A stretch of 64,000 bases of DNA from assembly GCA_023388075.1 (NCBI GenBank), contig JAEWGX010000111.1:1-64000 (forward strand), written 5' to 3'. Under the pieces are notes generated by a model. The model was not told the DNA's origin. It searched no databases and was given only the letters and a program-made list of their open reading frames with translations. This stretch comes from Pseudomonadota bacterium (GTDB taxonomy: Bacteria; Pseudomonadota; Gammaproteobacteria; Burkholderiales; Burkholderiaceae_E). Positions 50,440 through 58,153 of this stretch are shown here, one piece after another. A program made the position numbers and the translations under genes. The stretch's first letter is position 1. Each line of letters opens with the position of its first letter.

Positions 50440-52805
50440 CGTGGAACTCCATCGCGCACCCCCGGCCTGCCGCCGCGCATCGCGGCGAACGCGAGGCAGA
50501 GGAACGCGCCGGGTCCGACGGTCATGCCGATCGCGTTCAGCACCGGCACGCTCGCGAAGCCGAGTATCCCGAAGCCGGTGATGGTGGTGAGGTTGGCGAG
50601 CGCCAGCGACGCCAGCACCTTCGGGTCGTCGCCGGCGTCCTCCAGGAAGAAGAGGGTGTAGTTGGAGCCGACCGCCACGGTCAGCAGCAGCCCCACCAGG
50701 TGCAGGATGGTGAGCTCGATGCCCGCGAGGGCGAGGCCGGCGATCACGCACGCCACCGCCGCCGAGATCGGCAGGACCACCTGGCCGAGCCGTGACCAGG
50801 CCTGCGCGCGCGCCGCGGCTCCCGCCTGCCGGTACAGGAGCGCGGCGATGACCAGCACGATCGCGACCACGCCGCCAAGCGAGAGCAGGCGCGCCTCGGC
50901 CAGATAGCCGGCGTAGAGGGAATCCGTCTCGGCCTTGATGTCGAGGAGATGGATGGCGTGGGCCGGCTCGAAGGCGGCCAGCGCCGTGCGGACCGCCGTC
51001 GCGTCGATGTGGCCGTCGGCGGCATCCGGCGCGCGCAGCGGCAGGATGGCGCTCGAACGCCCCGGGGCGCGGACCATCAGCGAATCGACGCCCAGCGCGA
51101 AGGTGGTGCCGGCGATGTCGTCGAGGCCGAGCGGCTCCAGTCCGCGCGATCGCGCCACGTCGTCCTGGAACGGCGCGAGTCGGTCGGCGCGCAGCGGCGT
51201 GCCGGCGGTGGCTGCCTCCACCATGGCCCGAAGCGCCTGCGGATCGGGCAGGCGGTCGCGCCGCGCGAGCTGGGTGGCCTCGTCCGGCAGTGCGCGCGCC
51301 GGCGAATCGAAGCCCGCGAGGACGCCGCTTCGCACGAGCGGCTCGAGCAACTCGCCGGCCTGGCGGGCACCGGCCAGCGCGGCATCGGGATCCGACGCGG
51401 TGATCGCCACGACGTAGCGCAGGTCGGGCGCGCCGAGGTCGCTGCGCAGCCGGGCGTCGAGCTGCTTCGCCGCGTCGCTCACGGGGCTGAGCGCCTCCAG
51501 CGAGGTGGCCCAGAGCGGGCGCTGCAGGGCGATCGCGGCGACGATGGCCACGGCGGCGACCGCGGCGACCGCCGGGACCTGGCGCAGCCGGCCCATCCGC
51601 GCGAGGCCGGCCTGGAGCGTTCCTGCCGCCCACTGGGGCACCGTCACCGGCGGCCTCGGAAACATCGGGCCGAGCAGCCCCGCGGTCACCACGGCCGCCA
51701 CCACGATGCCGGTGACCGCGAACAGCCCGAGCTGGGCGAGGCCCGGGAAGCCGGAGAGCAGGAGGACGCTGAATCCGATCAGCGAGGTGAGCACGCCGAG
51801 ACGGATGGTGCGCCACAGGCTCGCCTGGCTGCCCTGGACCAGCACGTAGAGGGCATAGTCGATCGCCTCGCCGATCAGCGCGATGCCGAAGCCGATGGTC
51901 ATCCCGTGCACCTGCCCGAAGGCGAGCGAGACCGCGGCGACGCTCGCCAGCGCGCCGGTGGCGACCGGCACGACGCCGGTGAGCAGCAGGCGCGGCGAGC
52001 GCAGGACCGAGCCCAGCAGCAGCAGGATGAGCAGCGAGCCGACCGCCGAGAGCCGGGCGACGTCCTTGCGGATCCGGTCGCGCGATTCGACCGCGAAGCG
52101 CGCGGTGCCGCTCACTGCGAGCTGCACTTCCACTCCGGTGGCCGCGGCGACCGATGAACGCGCCTGCTCGAATGCCCGCTGCACGGTGGCGAGCGCCGCT
52201 TCCTGCGCATCGAGCTCGATTCCGTCCTCGGCCAGCTGGATCAGCACGAGGGACCGGCGTCCGTCGGCCGAGCTCCAGACGCCGTCGCGATAGGCCGGCG
52301 AGGCGACGGGCTGGAGACGGTCGATCATGCGCAGCGTCTCGCCGGTCGGATCGCGCGGCAGCAGTGCCTTGTAGGCCATGCCGAGGGGCGAGGCGAGCGA
52401 CTCCAGGCTCGCGCCGATCGCCTCGCGCATCCCCTCCGTCGTGAACCGTCCGGCGTCCACCGCGTCGCCGATCAGGTAGCGGTAGCGAAAGAGCAGCGCC
52501 TGCTCCTGTTCGTCGGGCGGCCGCGCACCGTTGGCCACGGTGGCGAAGGCCGGGTCCGGCGCCAGCGTATCGACGAGAGCGCGCGACATCGCCGCGCGCT
52601 CGCCCGAGCTCTCGGGCTCGCCTTCGATCGCGACCAGCAGCAGCCGCGACACCGGACCGTGGCGGAGCTGGTCCACCAGGAGCTGCTGCGCGGCTGTCGG
52701 CGAGGCGGGCAGGAAGGCCGACATGTCCGCGGTGAAGCGGGTGTCGACGACGACGGCGAGGCAGGCGAGGACGAAGGCGAGCCAGGTGGCCAACCTCAGC
52801 TTCAT
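50436..52805 (-). CDS. MMPL/RND-family exporter
   Basis: A 789-residue membrane protein with two similar halves, each with a large periplasmic loop and a block of about five helices, as in MMPL/SSD lipid exporters. The first loop starts DTRFTADMSAFLPASPTAAQQ, a pattern typical of APE exporters. It would carry the finished lipid-linked product across the inner membrane and hand it to the LolA-like carrier encoded just before it. Its start lies 32 bp downstream of the LolA-like gene. Confidence 0.9.
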   Translation of the reverse strand: MKLRLATWLAFVLACLAVVVDTRFTADMSAFLPASPTAAQQLLVDQLRHGPVSRLLLVAIEGEPESSGERAAMSRALVDTLAPDPAFATVANGARPPDEQEQALLFRYRYLIGDAVDAGRFTTEGMREAIGASLESLASPLGMAYKALLPRDPTGETLRMIDRLQPVASPAYRDGVWSSADGRRSLVLIQLAEDGIELDAQEAALATVQRAFEQARSSVAAATGVEVQLAVSGTARFAVESRDRIRKDVARLSAVGSLLILLLLGSVLRSPRLLLTGVVPVATGALASVAAVSLAFGQVHGMTIGFGIALIGEAIDYALYVLVQGSQASLWRTIRLGVLTSLIGFSVLLLSGFPGLAQLGLFAVTGIVVAAVVTAGLLGPMFPRPPVTVPQWAAGTLQAGLARMGRLRQVPAVAAVAAVAIVAAIALQRPLWATSLEALSPVSDAAKQLDARLRSDLGAPDLRYVVAITASDPDAALAGARQAGELLEPLVRSGVLAGFDSPARALPDEATQLARRDRLPDPQALRAMVEAATAGTPLRADRLAPFQDDVARSRGLEPLGLDDIAGTTFALGVDSLMVRAPGRSSAILPLRAPDAADGHIDATAVRTALAAFEPAHAIHLLDIKAETDSLYAGYLAEARLLSLGGVVAIVLVIAALLYRQAGAAARAQAWSRLGQVVLPISAAVACVIAGLALAGIELTILHLVGLLLTVAVGSNYTLFFLEDAGDDPKVLASLALANLTTITGFGILGFASVPVLNAIGMTVGPGAFLCLAFAAMRGGRPGVRDGVPR

Positions 52806-52837
52806 GACACCGGAACCCGTGAACCCATCGAACGATC

Positions 52838-53449
52838 TCAGCGCCGGTCGGTCAGCGTCATCACCGCGCGGTCCCCGTCCGACTGAAGCGTCTCGACTTC
52901 CTCGAGCCGGTCATCGCGGCCGCGCAGCGTGACCCGGTTGACCAGCTTCGCCATGTCGCTGTCCGAAGGCAGGAGGTCGATCTGCCAGCGCGCGGCGTCG
53001 CCCTGCACCACCACCTTGAACCGCCGCCGCAGGGCGTCGGCGTTGCCGGCGAGGATGTCGCGCAGGCTGCCCACCAGCGCGGCGACGCCGGGAAACTGCG
53101 CGGTCGAGGCGGTGCGGGTGCGGCCGTCGCGTTCCAGCACCAGCAGGTCGCCGTCGAGCCGCATGCTTTCCGCCACCGGCTGCCGGGTGATCCGCTCGAG
53201 CCGATCGGGTGCGACATAGCGCAGCAGCCCGGACGACTCCACCGGCGCATCCAGCAGCGCGAGATACTTGCGCTCGGTGAACTCCGCCTCTCGCGGCGAC
53301 TTGCCGCCGATGCGCGCGAGGATCGATTCGAGCGTCGCGGGCTCGGCGACCGCTGCGCGCGGCACGACGCCCGCGGCGATCGTCGCCGCCAGGCAGGCGA
53401 GCAGCCGGCGTCGTGGGCTGCCGGCACGGCCGGCCGCGGCGAACCTCAT
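52838..53449 (-). CDS. LolA-like outer-membrane lipid carrier
   Basis: The 203-residue protein has a signal peptide (RRRLLACLAATIAAGVVPRAAVA) and a LolA-like half-barrel pattern: SPREAEFTERKYLALLDAPVESSGLLRYVAPDRLER and a C-terminal VTLRGRDDRLEEVETLQSDGDRAVMTL. Such carriers in APE loci ferry the product through the periplasm. It overlaps the LpxL-type acyltransferase gene by four bases. Confidence 0.87.
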   Translation of the reverse strand: MRFAAAGRAGSPRRRLLACLAATIAAGVVPRAAVAEPATLESILARIGGKSPREAEFTERKYLALLDAPVESSGLLRYVAPDRLERITRQPVAESMRLDGDLLVLERDGRTRTASTAQFPGVAALVGSLRDILAGNADALRRRFKVVVQGDAARWQIDLLPSDSDMAKLVNRVTLRGRDDRLEEVETLQSDGDRAVMTLTDRR

Positions 53450-54384
53450 GCCGGCTGCACCTGCCCCGCGATCGCGGCGGGCTCGGCGCTTTCCCAGACG
53501 TCGTAGAAGTTGAACCAGTTGTACGGATAGGCGCGGTTGTAGTGCTCGAGCCGGCGCACGTAGCGCTGAAGTGCCTCCTCCATCGCCGCCTGGCGGTCGA
53601 TGCCGCGCGCGCGGAAGTCGTAGATCTCTTCGAAGACGAGGCGATAGCGGTTGCCGCCGAGGTAGAGGCCGAGCATCAGCACCGCCGGTCGCCTGAGCAG
53701 CGCCGCCATGCGGAAGGGGCCGATCGGAAACGCGGCGGGACGCCCATGGAAGGAGAGCACACGCCGGTCCTCGGCGCAGTCGCCTTCGTGCGGCGGCAGG
53801 CGGTCGGCGAGTATGCCGGCGAGGGCGCCCGCGTCCACCGCGTGCTTCACGCGGATCATGGAGTCGGTTGCGCCCAGTCCGATGATCTCCTGCTGCAGCC
53901 CCGGATTCAGGGTGGCGATGGCTTCCGCGATCATCCGCGCGTTCTCCTCGAACATCACCATGACCACCCGGGGCGGCTCGGACAGATGACGCCCCAGCGC
54001 GCGCGACACCTCGAAGCTGCCGACGTGCGCGCCGATCAGGAAGCCGCCGCGTCCGCTGGTGCGCAACGCCTCCACCGCGGGGGCGCCTTCGATCGCTATC
54101 TCGAATGCGTCGAGGCGGCCGCGCACCAGGTATGCCCGGTCCAGCACCACGGTGGCGAAGGCGAGGAAATGGCGGAACACGTCCATGGCACCGGGCGGGC
54201 GCGGCAGGACCGTGGCGAGGAACTGGCGCGACGCGCGACGCGCCTGCGTCGCCGTCAGCACGAAATAGAGCGTCACCGGATAGAGGAGCCAGCGCGCCAC
54301 CTGCCGCGGAACGAGCAGCGTGAGGTGCCGCGCGAGCCGGATGGCTACCCGGTTGCTGCGTTCCTTCTGGTTGCGCCAGGTCAC
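53446..54384 (-). CDS. LpxL/HtrB-type acyltransferase
   Basis: The 312-residue protein matches the late lipid-A acyltransferase family used in aryl-polyene loci. It has a hydrophobic N-terminal anchor, the catalytic HX4E-like motif GAHVGSFEVSRA near residue 120, and DRLPPHEGDC plus AYPYNWFNFYDVWE near the C-terminus. It would acylate the carrier lipid. The start is GTG, overlapping the stop of the dehydratase gene (GTGA). Confidence 0.87.
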   Translation of the reverse strand: MTWRNQKERSNRVAIRLARHLTLLVPRQVARWLLYPVTLYFVLTATQARRASRQFLATVLPRPPGAMDVFRHFLAFATVVLDRAYLVRGRLDAFEIAIEGAPAVEALRTSGRGGFLIGAHVGSFEVSRALGRHLSEPPRVVMVMFEENARMIAEAIATLNPGLQQEIIGLGATDSMIRVKHAVDAGALAGILADRLPPHEGDCAEDRRVLSFHGRPAAFPIGPFRMAALLRRPAVLMLGLYLGGNRYRLVFEEIYDFRARGIDRQAAMEEALQRYVRRLEHYNRAYPYNWFNFYDVWESAEPAAIAGQVQPA

Positions 54385-54713
54385 TTTCGCCGCTCCGCCA
54401 GAGGCTCGCCGTCGAGCGGGGCGAGCTCTCCGCTCGCGACCCGGACGCCGTCGCAACTGATCGAGAACCGCACTACCGGCTCCCGGCCGGTCAGCTCGAT
54501 GCAAAGCCGCGCGCCCGGCCCGACCGGGGCGTGGAACTTGGCCACCTTCACCTGCAGCGCCTCCAGCGGTCGGGAGAGGTGGCGTTCCGCGGCCGCCACC
54601 ACCTCGTCGAGCAGCACGACGCCGGGCAGCACCGGATGTCCGGGGAAGTGGCCGGCGAAGGAGGGGTGGTCTCGTGCCACCTCGACGGTCAGGAGCGCGG
54701 TGCTGTCGTTCAC
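54381..54713 (-). CDS. FabZ/ApeI-type 3-hydroxyacyl-ACP dehydratase
   Basis: A 110-residue hot-dog protein with the FabZ signature AGHFPGHPVLPGVVLLDEV; the catalytic His is His22. It is the second dehydratase of the operon and probably handles the early 3-hydroxyacyl intermediates. GTG start and end both overlap neighbouring genes by four bases. Confidence 0.87.
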   Translation of the reverse strand: MNDSTALLTVEVARDHPSFAGHFPGHPVLPGVVLLDEVVAAAERHLSRPLEALQVKVAKFHAPVGPGARLCIELTGREPVVRFSISCDGVRVASGELAPLDGEPLAERRK

Positions 54714-56119
54714 CGGGTCGCTCCGCCGTCGGCAGCACCGGTGGCCCGCGCCCGTCGGCCTCGCCGCTCCGGCTGCTCGGCGCAGCGCCTCGCGAGCTCC
54801 TCCAGCGCGGCCTGGGGCAGCTTGCCCGTCGCGGCCCGCGGCAGCCGGTCGACCAGGTGAAGGGGCCGCGGCAGGAAGACCGCGTCGGTTGCCCGGCGCA
54901 GCCCGGCGAGGATCGCACGCGGCGTGAGCGACTCGGTGACGACGAACGCGGTCAGCCGCTGGACCTCGCGGGCGCCGCCATCCGGATTGAAGAAGGCGCC
55001 GTCGATCACGCCGGGGATGGCGCACAGGAGATGGTTGAGGTGCGCGATCGAGGCGCGCTTGCCGGCTACGTTCACCATGTCGGCGTCGCGACCCAGCAGG
55101 CGGAATCGCTCCGGGCCGTGCAGCTCGAGCACGTCGGAGAGCCGTGTTGGCGTCTCGATGTGGCCGCCTTCGGCATACCAGCCGGTCGCCCCGGGGACCG
55201 GCGATTCCCGCCGCGAGACGCGCACGCCGTCGAAGGTCGCCCAGGTGTCGCCCTGCGTGGGCCGGCGGGTCGCGAGCTGGCCTGCCTCGGTGCACCCGTA
55301 GATCTCGACGAGCGGCGCGCCGAAGCGCAGCTCGGCCTCGCGCGCGAGTGCGGGCGCGAGCGGGGCGGTGGCGCTCACGACCATCGCCACCGGGGGTAGC
55401 TGGAGCGGCTCGGCGAGCAGCATCCGCAGGTGGTAGGGCGTGGTCACCAGCACGCGATCGCCTGGTGTCGCGGCGAGCGCGGCCACGATGTCCGCCGGGA
55501 AGAACGGGCTGCCGCCGTGGAACGCGGTCCGGTTCTGCAGCGCGAGCAGCACGGTGGACTCGAATCCGTACATGTGCTGCGGGGGCACCGTGCCGACGAG
55601 CGTCGCCCCCGGCCTCACGCCGAGCCGCCGCGCCTCGGCCCGCACATTGCGGACCAGGCTGCCCCAGGTCTTGCGGTGCGCCGTCGGCAGGCCGGTGGAG
55701 CCGGAGGTGAACACGTGGGCTACCACCTGCCGGTCATCGATCACCGGGACCTCGCCGCGCGTCCGGGAGCGCGTGCCAGGCGACGGTGCCGGCGGAAAGG
55801 ACAGGACCGGGAGCGTCGTCTCCAGGCCGTCGGTGTCGCTCACCACCCCGGTGTCCCGGTACATGCCGGCGAGCCGACGCAGGAGGTCCGGCGTGTGGTT
55901 GGGCGGCAGCAGGCAGATGCGGCCGGACAGCATCGCGGCGCACAGGGTCACCGCGAAGCGGTAGCGATCGGCGCAGAGATTGAGCAGGTGGCGGCCGTCG
56001 GGCAGGGCCGTGGCGAGCTCGTGCGCATGCGCGAGGAAGCGCTCTGCATCGATCGGCTCGCCGCGGTGCCAGGCCACGACCTCCGCGCCGGTGGCCGCGA
56101 TCAACGGCGTGGCACCCAC
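54710..56119 (-). CDS. Acyl/aryl-AMP ligase of the polyene locus
   Basis: The 469-residue ANL-family protein has the phosphate-loop motif FTSGSTGLPTAHRKTW, the EIYGCTEAGQLATR core motif, and a C-terminal region ending in RAATGKLPQAALEEL with the catalytic Lys. It is short for the superfamily and resembles the AMP ligases of APE loci that load an aromatic or acyl starter on the ACP. The start is GTG at 56119, sharing one base with the stop of the membrane-protein gene. Confidence 0.87.
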   Translation of the reverse strand: MGATPLIAATGAEVVAWHRGEPIDAERFLAHAHELATALPDGRHLLNLCADRYRFAVTLCAAMLSGRICLLPPNHTPDLLRRLAGMYRDTGVVSDTDGLETTLPVLSFPPAPSPGTRSRTRGEVPVIDDRQVVAHVFTSGSTGLPTAHRKTWGSLVRNVRAEARRLGVRPGATLVGTVPPQHMYGFESTVLLALQNRTAFHGGSPFFPADIVAALAATPGDRVLVTTPYHLRMLLAEPLQLPPVAMVVSATAPLAPALAREAELRFGAPLVEIYGCTEAGQLATRRPTQGDTWATFDGVRVSRRESPVPGATGWYAEGGHIETPTRLSDVLELHGPERFRLLGRDADMVNVAGKRASIAHLNHLLCAIPGVIDGAFFNPDGGAREVQRLTAFVVTESLTPRAILAGLRRATDAVFLPRPLHLVDRLPRAATGKLPQAALEELARRCAEQPERRGRRARATGAADGGATR

Positions 56120-56781
56120 TATCGCAGCTCCCGGCCGCCTTCGTCGGTCGGCTTGTCCATGAAGGCCCGGACGCCGTCGAGCAGCGAGACGTGCTCGAAG
56201 CGTGGATGCAGCCGCAACCGCACCAGGTACTCGGCGACGAATATCAGCCCGATCAGCGGGAGCGTGACCACGTTTGCGAGGATCGACCACGCACGCAGGG
56301 AGCCGAAGGCGAACAGCGCGCAGGATGCGAGCGCCATCAGCAGGAAGTAGGCCGTCCAGAGGACGGTCACGCCGCGGGTGTAGCGCACCATGGCCGGTGG
56401 CAGCGTGCCGTGCAGCCGCAGCGCAAGCCGGGTGATCAACGCCTCGCCGCCGGCGGGCCCCGCCCGCAGCGAGCCGGCGAACCACAGACCGAGCATCGCA
56501 TGCGTGCCGGCATGCTGGAACAGGTACACCAGGTCGACGTGCCGCTCCAGCACTTCCCACCAGGCGGCGGCCAGCGCGAGCCCGAGCGCGGTGGCCGCGA
56601 GCCCCGCGACCCGATGCCGGGTCCCCAGGCTCGTGGTGACCGCGCACGCCACCGTCCAGCCGACGGCGATCAGCAGCGCGAGCGACCGGCCGTCGCGCTC
56701 CACCAGCAGCACGTGGATCGAGAGCACCAGCGCGAACGCCACCAGCACTGTCGACAGGATGGCGACGGTGGAACGGCTCAT
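56119..56781 (-). CDS. COG4648-type membrane protein of the polyene locus
   Basis: A 220-residue protein with about five to six membrane helices and a short C-terminal tail (RLRLHPRFEHVSLLDGVRAFMDKP). Similar membrane proteins of unknown function stand next to the ACP and AMP-ligase genes of many APE loci. It may help present substrate at the membrane. The next gene starts in its stop codon. Confidence 0.8.
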   Translation of the reverse strand: MSRSTVAILSTVLVAFALVLSIHVLLVERDGRSLALLIAVGWTVACAVTTSLGTRHRVAGLAATALGLALAAAWWEVLERHVDLVYLFQHAGTHAMLGLWFAGSLRAGPAGGEALITRLALRLHGTLPPAMVRYTRGVTVLWTAYFLLMALASCALFAFGSLRAWSILANVVTLPLIGLIFVAEYLVRLRLHPRFEHVSLLDGVRAFMDKPTDEGGRELR

Positions 56782-56800
56782 GGCGCCGGCTCGCCGGCGG

Positions 56801-56832
56801 CGTCAGCGGGCGGCCGCCCGAGGCCGCTGACG
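56801..56832. repeat. Intergenic hairpin with GGCCGCCCGA loop, second member
   Basis: CGTCAGCGG at 56801-56809 pairs with CCGCTGACG at 56824-56832, with GGCCGCCCGA in the loop as in the hairpin at 38421-38453. It lies between the ACP gene and the membrane-protein gene on the minus strand and could set the ACP message apart from the rest of the operon. Confidence 0.5.
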
Positions 56833-56834
56833 AC

Positions 56835-57179
56835 TCATGTCCGATTCACGGCGATGTGCTGGCACAGGCTGCGCAGCGACTGGAAGATCCGGGTGTTGTC
56901 GTCGTCGTCGGAACGCAACTGGAACCCGTACTTCTTCGAGACCACCAGCGCGACCTCCAGTATGTCGATGGAATCGAGGCCGAGTCCGTCGCCGAACAGC
57001 GGCGCCTGGGGGTCGATCTCCTCCGGCGCCATCTCCAGGTTGAGGGCCTCGACGATCAGGCCGGCGACTTCCTGCTCCAGCGCCCGGTCCACCGGGGCCT
57101 CGGGCGCGACGGCCGCTTCGATCGACGTTGGATTGCTTGACTGTTGCGACAAAATGGACCCGGTCGGTTTCGGTTGCAT
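56835..57179 (-). CDS. Acyl carrier protein of the polyene locus
   Basis: The 114-residue protein has a phosphopantetheine attachment site GLGLDSIDILE with Ser70 and an acidic helical C-terminal region typical of ACPs. About 30 extra residues at the N-terminus are rich in Ser, Pro and Gln, so the true start may be internal. It is the first gene of the minus-strand operon. Only one ACP gene is seen, whereas many APE loci have two. Confidence 0.9.
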   Translation of the reverse strand: MQPKPTGSILSQQSSNPTSIEAAVAPEAPVDRALEQEVAGLIVEALNLEMAPEEIDPQAPLFGDGLGLDSIDILEVALVVSKKYGFQLRSDDDDNTRIFQSLRSLCQHIAVNRT

Positions 57180-57250
57180 CTACTCTGCGGACGCTCGAGG
57201 CGCTGCGATCCGCAGGTGCTCGAGACATCACCTCGACGGCATCGGCCGGC

Positions 57251-57298
57251 GAGGGTGGCCATGAACTGGGCAATGAGGGTGCCCATGAACTGGGCAAT
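57251..57298. promoter_or_regulatory. 24-bp tandem repeat, candidate operator
   Basis: Two adjacent 24-base units (57251-57274 and 57275-57298) differ at one base. The second holds a TGCCC-N7-GGGCA dyad (57279-57295). They lie between the divergent ACP and methyltransferase genes, 10 bp before the methyltransferase start. On the minus strand a TATTAT box (57297-57302) stands just upstream of the repeats, as for a repressor site near the ACP operon start. Confidence 0.5.
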
Positions 57299-57307
57299 AA
57301 TACCTCC

Positions 57308-58153
57308 ATGAGCCTCACCGACCAGAAGCCGCACATGCACCCTGTCGGTTCCTCCGCGATACCGGTCGGCCCGGTGACCCGTCCGCACGAGCCGATTGCC
57401 GGCTACTACGGCGAAGGCACCGATCGCCAGCGTTACGTGAACGACCTGTTCGACAGCACCGCGCTCGACTACGACCGCATCGAGCGGCTCATGTCGTTCG
57501 GCAGCGGGTCGTGGTATCGCCGTGATGCCTTGAGACGCGCGGGCATCGGTCGCGGCAGCGCCGTGCTCGACGTCGGATGCGGCACCGGCCTGCTCGCACG
57601 CGAGGCCGCGAAGCTCGTCGGTCCGACCGGGCGCCTGGTCGGCGTGGATCCCAGCCCCGGCATGATGGCGCAGGCCAACCTGCCGCAATGCCGACTGGTG
57701 GAGGGCATCGCGGAATCCCTGCCGGTGGAGGACGCCTCGTTCGATTTCGTCACCATGGGGTACGCGTTGCGGCACGTCGGCGACCTGCAGCAGGCGTTCC
57801 GCGAGTTCCACCGTGTCCTTCGACCCGGCGGCACCGTGCTCGTGCTCGAGATCACCCGGCCGCGCAACCGGGCGGCCGCCGCCGCCTTGAAGGCGTACAT
57901 GCGCGGCATGGTCCCGCTGCTCGCGCGCGTGGCCGGCCGAGGGACGCAGACGCCGCAGGTATGGCGCTACTTCTGGGACACGATCGAAGCCTGCGTGCCG
58001 CCCCAGCGCGTGCTGGACACGCTGCTCGAGGCCGGGTTCACCCGCGTACGCAGGGGGATCACGCTGGGCATCTTCACGGAGTACCTGGCCGTTCGGCCCC
58101 CCGACGCGTCGCCAGGGGCGGCCGCCGCGACAGGCGCGCCGGCGGCGGCCTAG
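57308..58153 (+). CDS. UbiE-like SAM-dependent methyltransferase
   Basis: The 281-residue protein resembles the UbiE/COQ5 group: FDSTALDYDRIERLMSFGSGSWYRR at the start, motif I AVLDVGCGTGLLAREA near residue 90, GMAQAN-like acidic region, and VTMGYALRHVGDLQQAFREFHRVLRPGG. It methylates an aromatic or quinone-like ring in family members. The gene diverges from the polyene operon across the 24-bp tandem repeat. A longer frame starts at 57128, but the ATG at 57308 matches the family start. Confidence 0.85.
   Translation: MSLTDQKPHMHPVGSSAIPVGPVTRPHEPIAGYYGEGTDRQRYVNDLFDSTALDYDRIERLMSFGSGSWYRRDALRRAGIGRGSAVLDVGCGTGLLAREAAKLVGPTGRLVGVDPSPGMMAQANLPQCRLVEGIAESLPVEDASFDFVTMGYALRHVGDLQQAFREFHRVLRPGGTVLVLEITRPRNRAAAAALKAYMRGMVPLLARVAGRGTQTPQVWRYFWDTIEACVPPQRVLDTLLEAGFTRVRRGITLGIFTEYLAVRPPDASPGAAAATGAPAAA

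Noticed and set aside
43011..58153. A dialkylresorcinol or flexirubin interpretation of the polyene locus
   Set aside because: No DarA/DarB-type pair and no tyrosine ammonia-lyase gene is present; the gene set fits an aryl-polyene type better.
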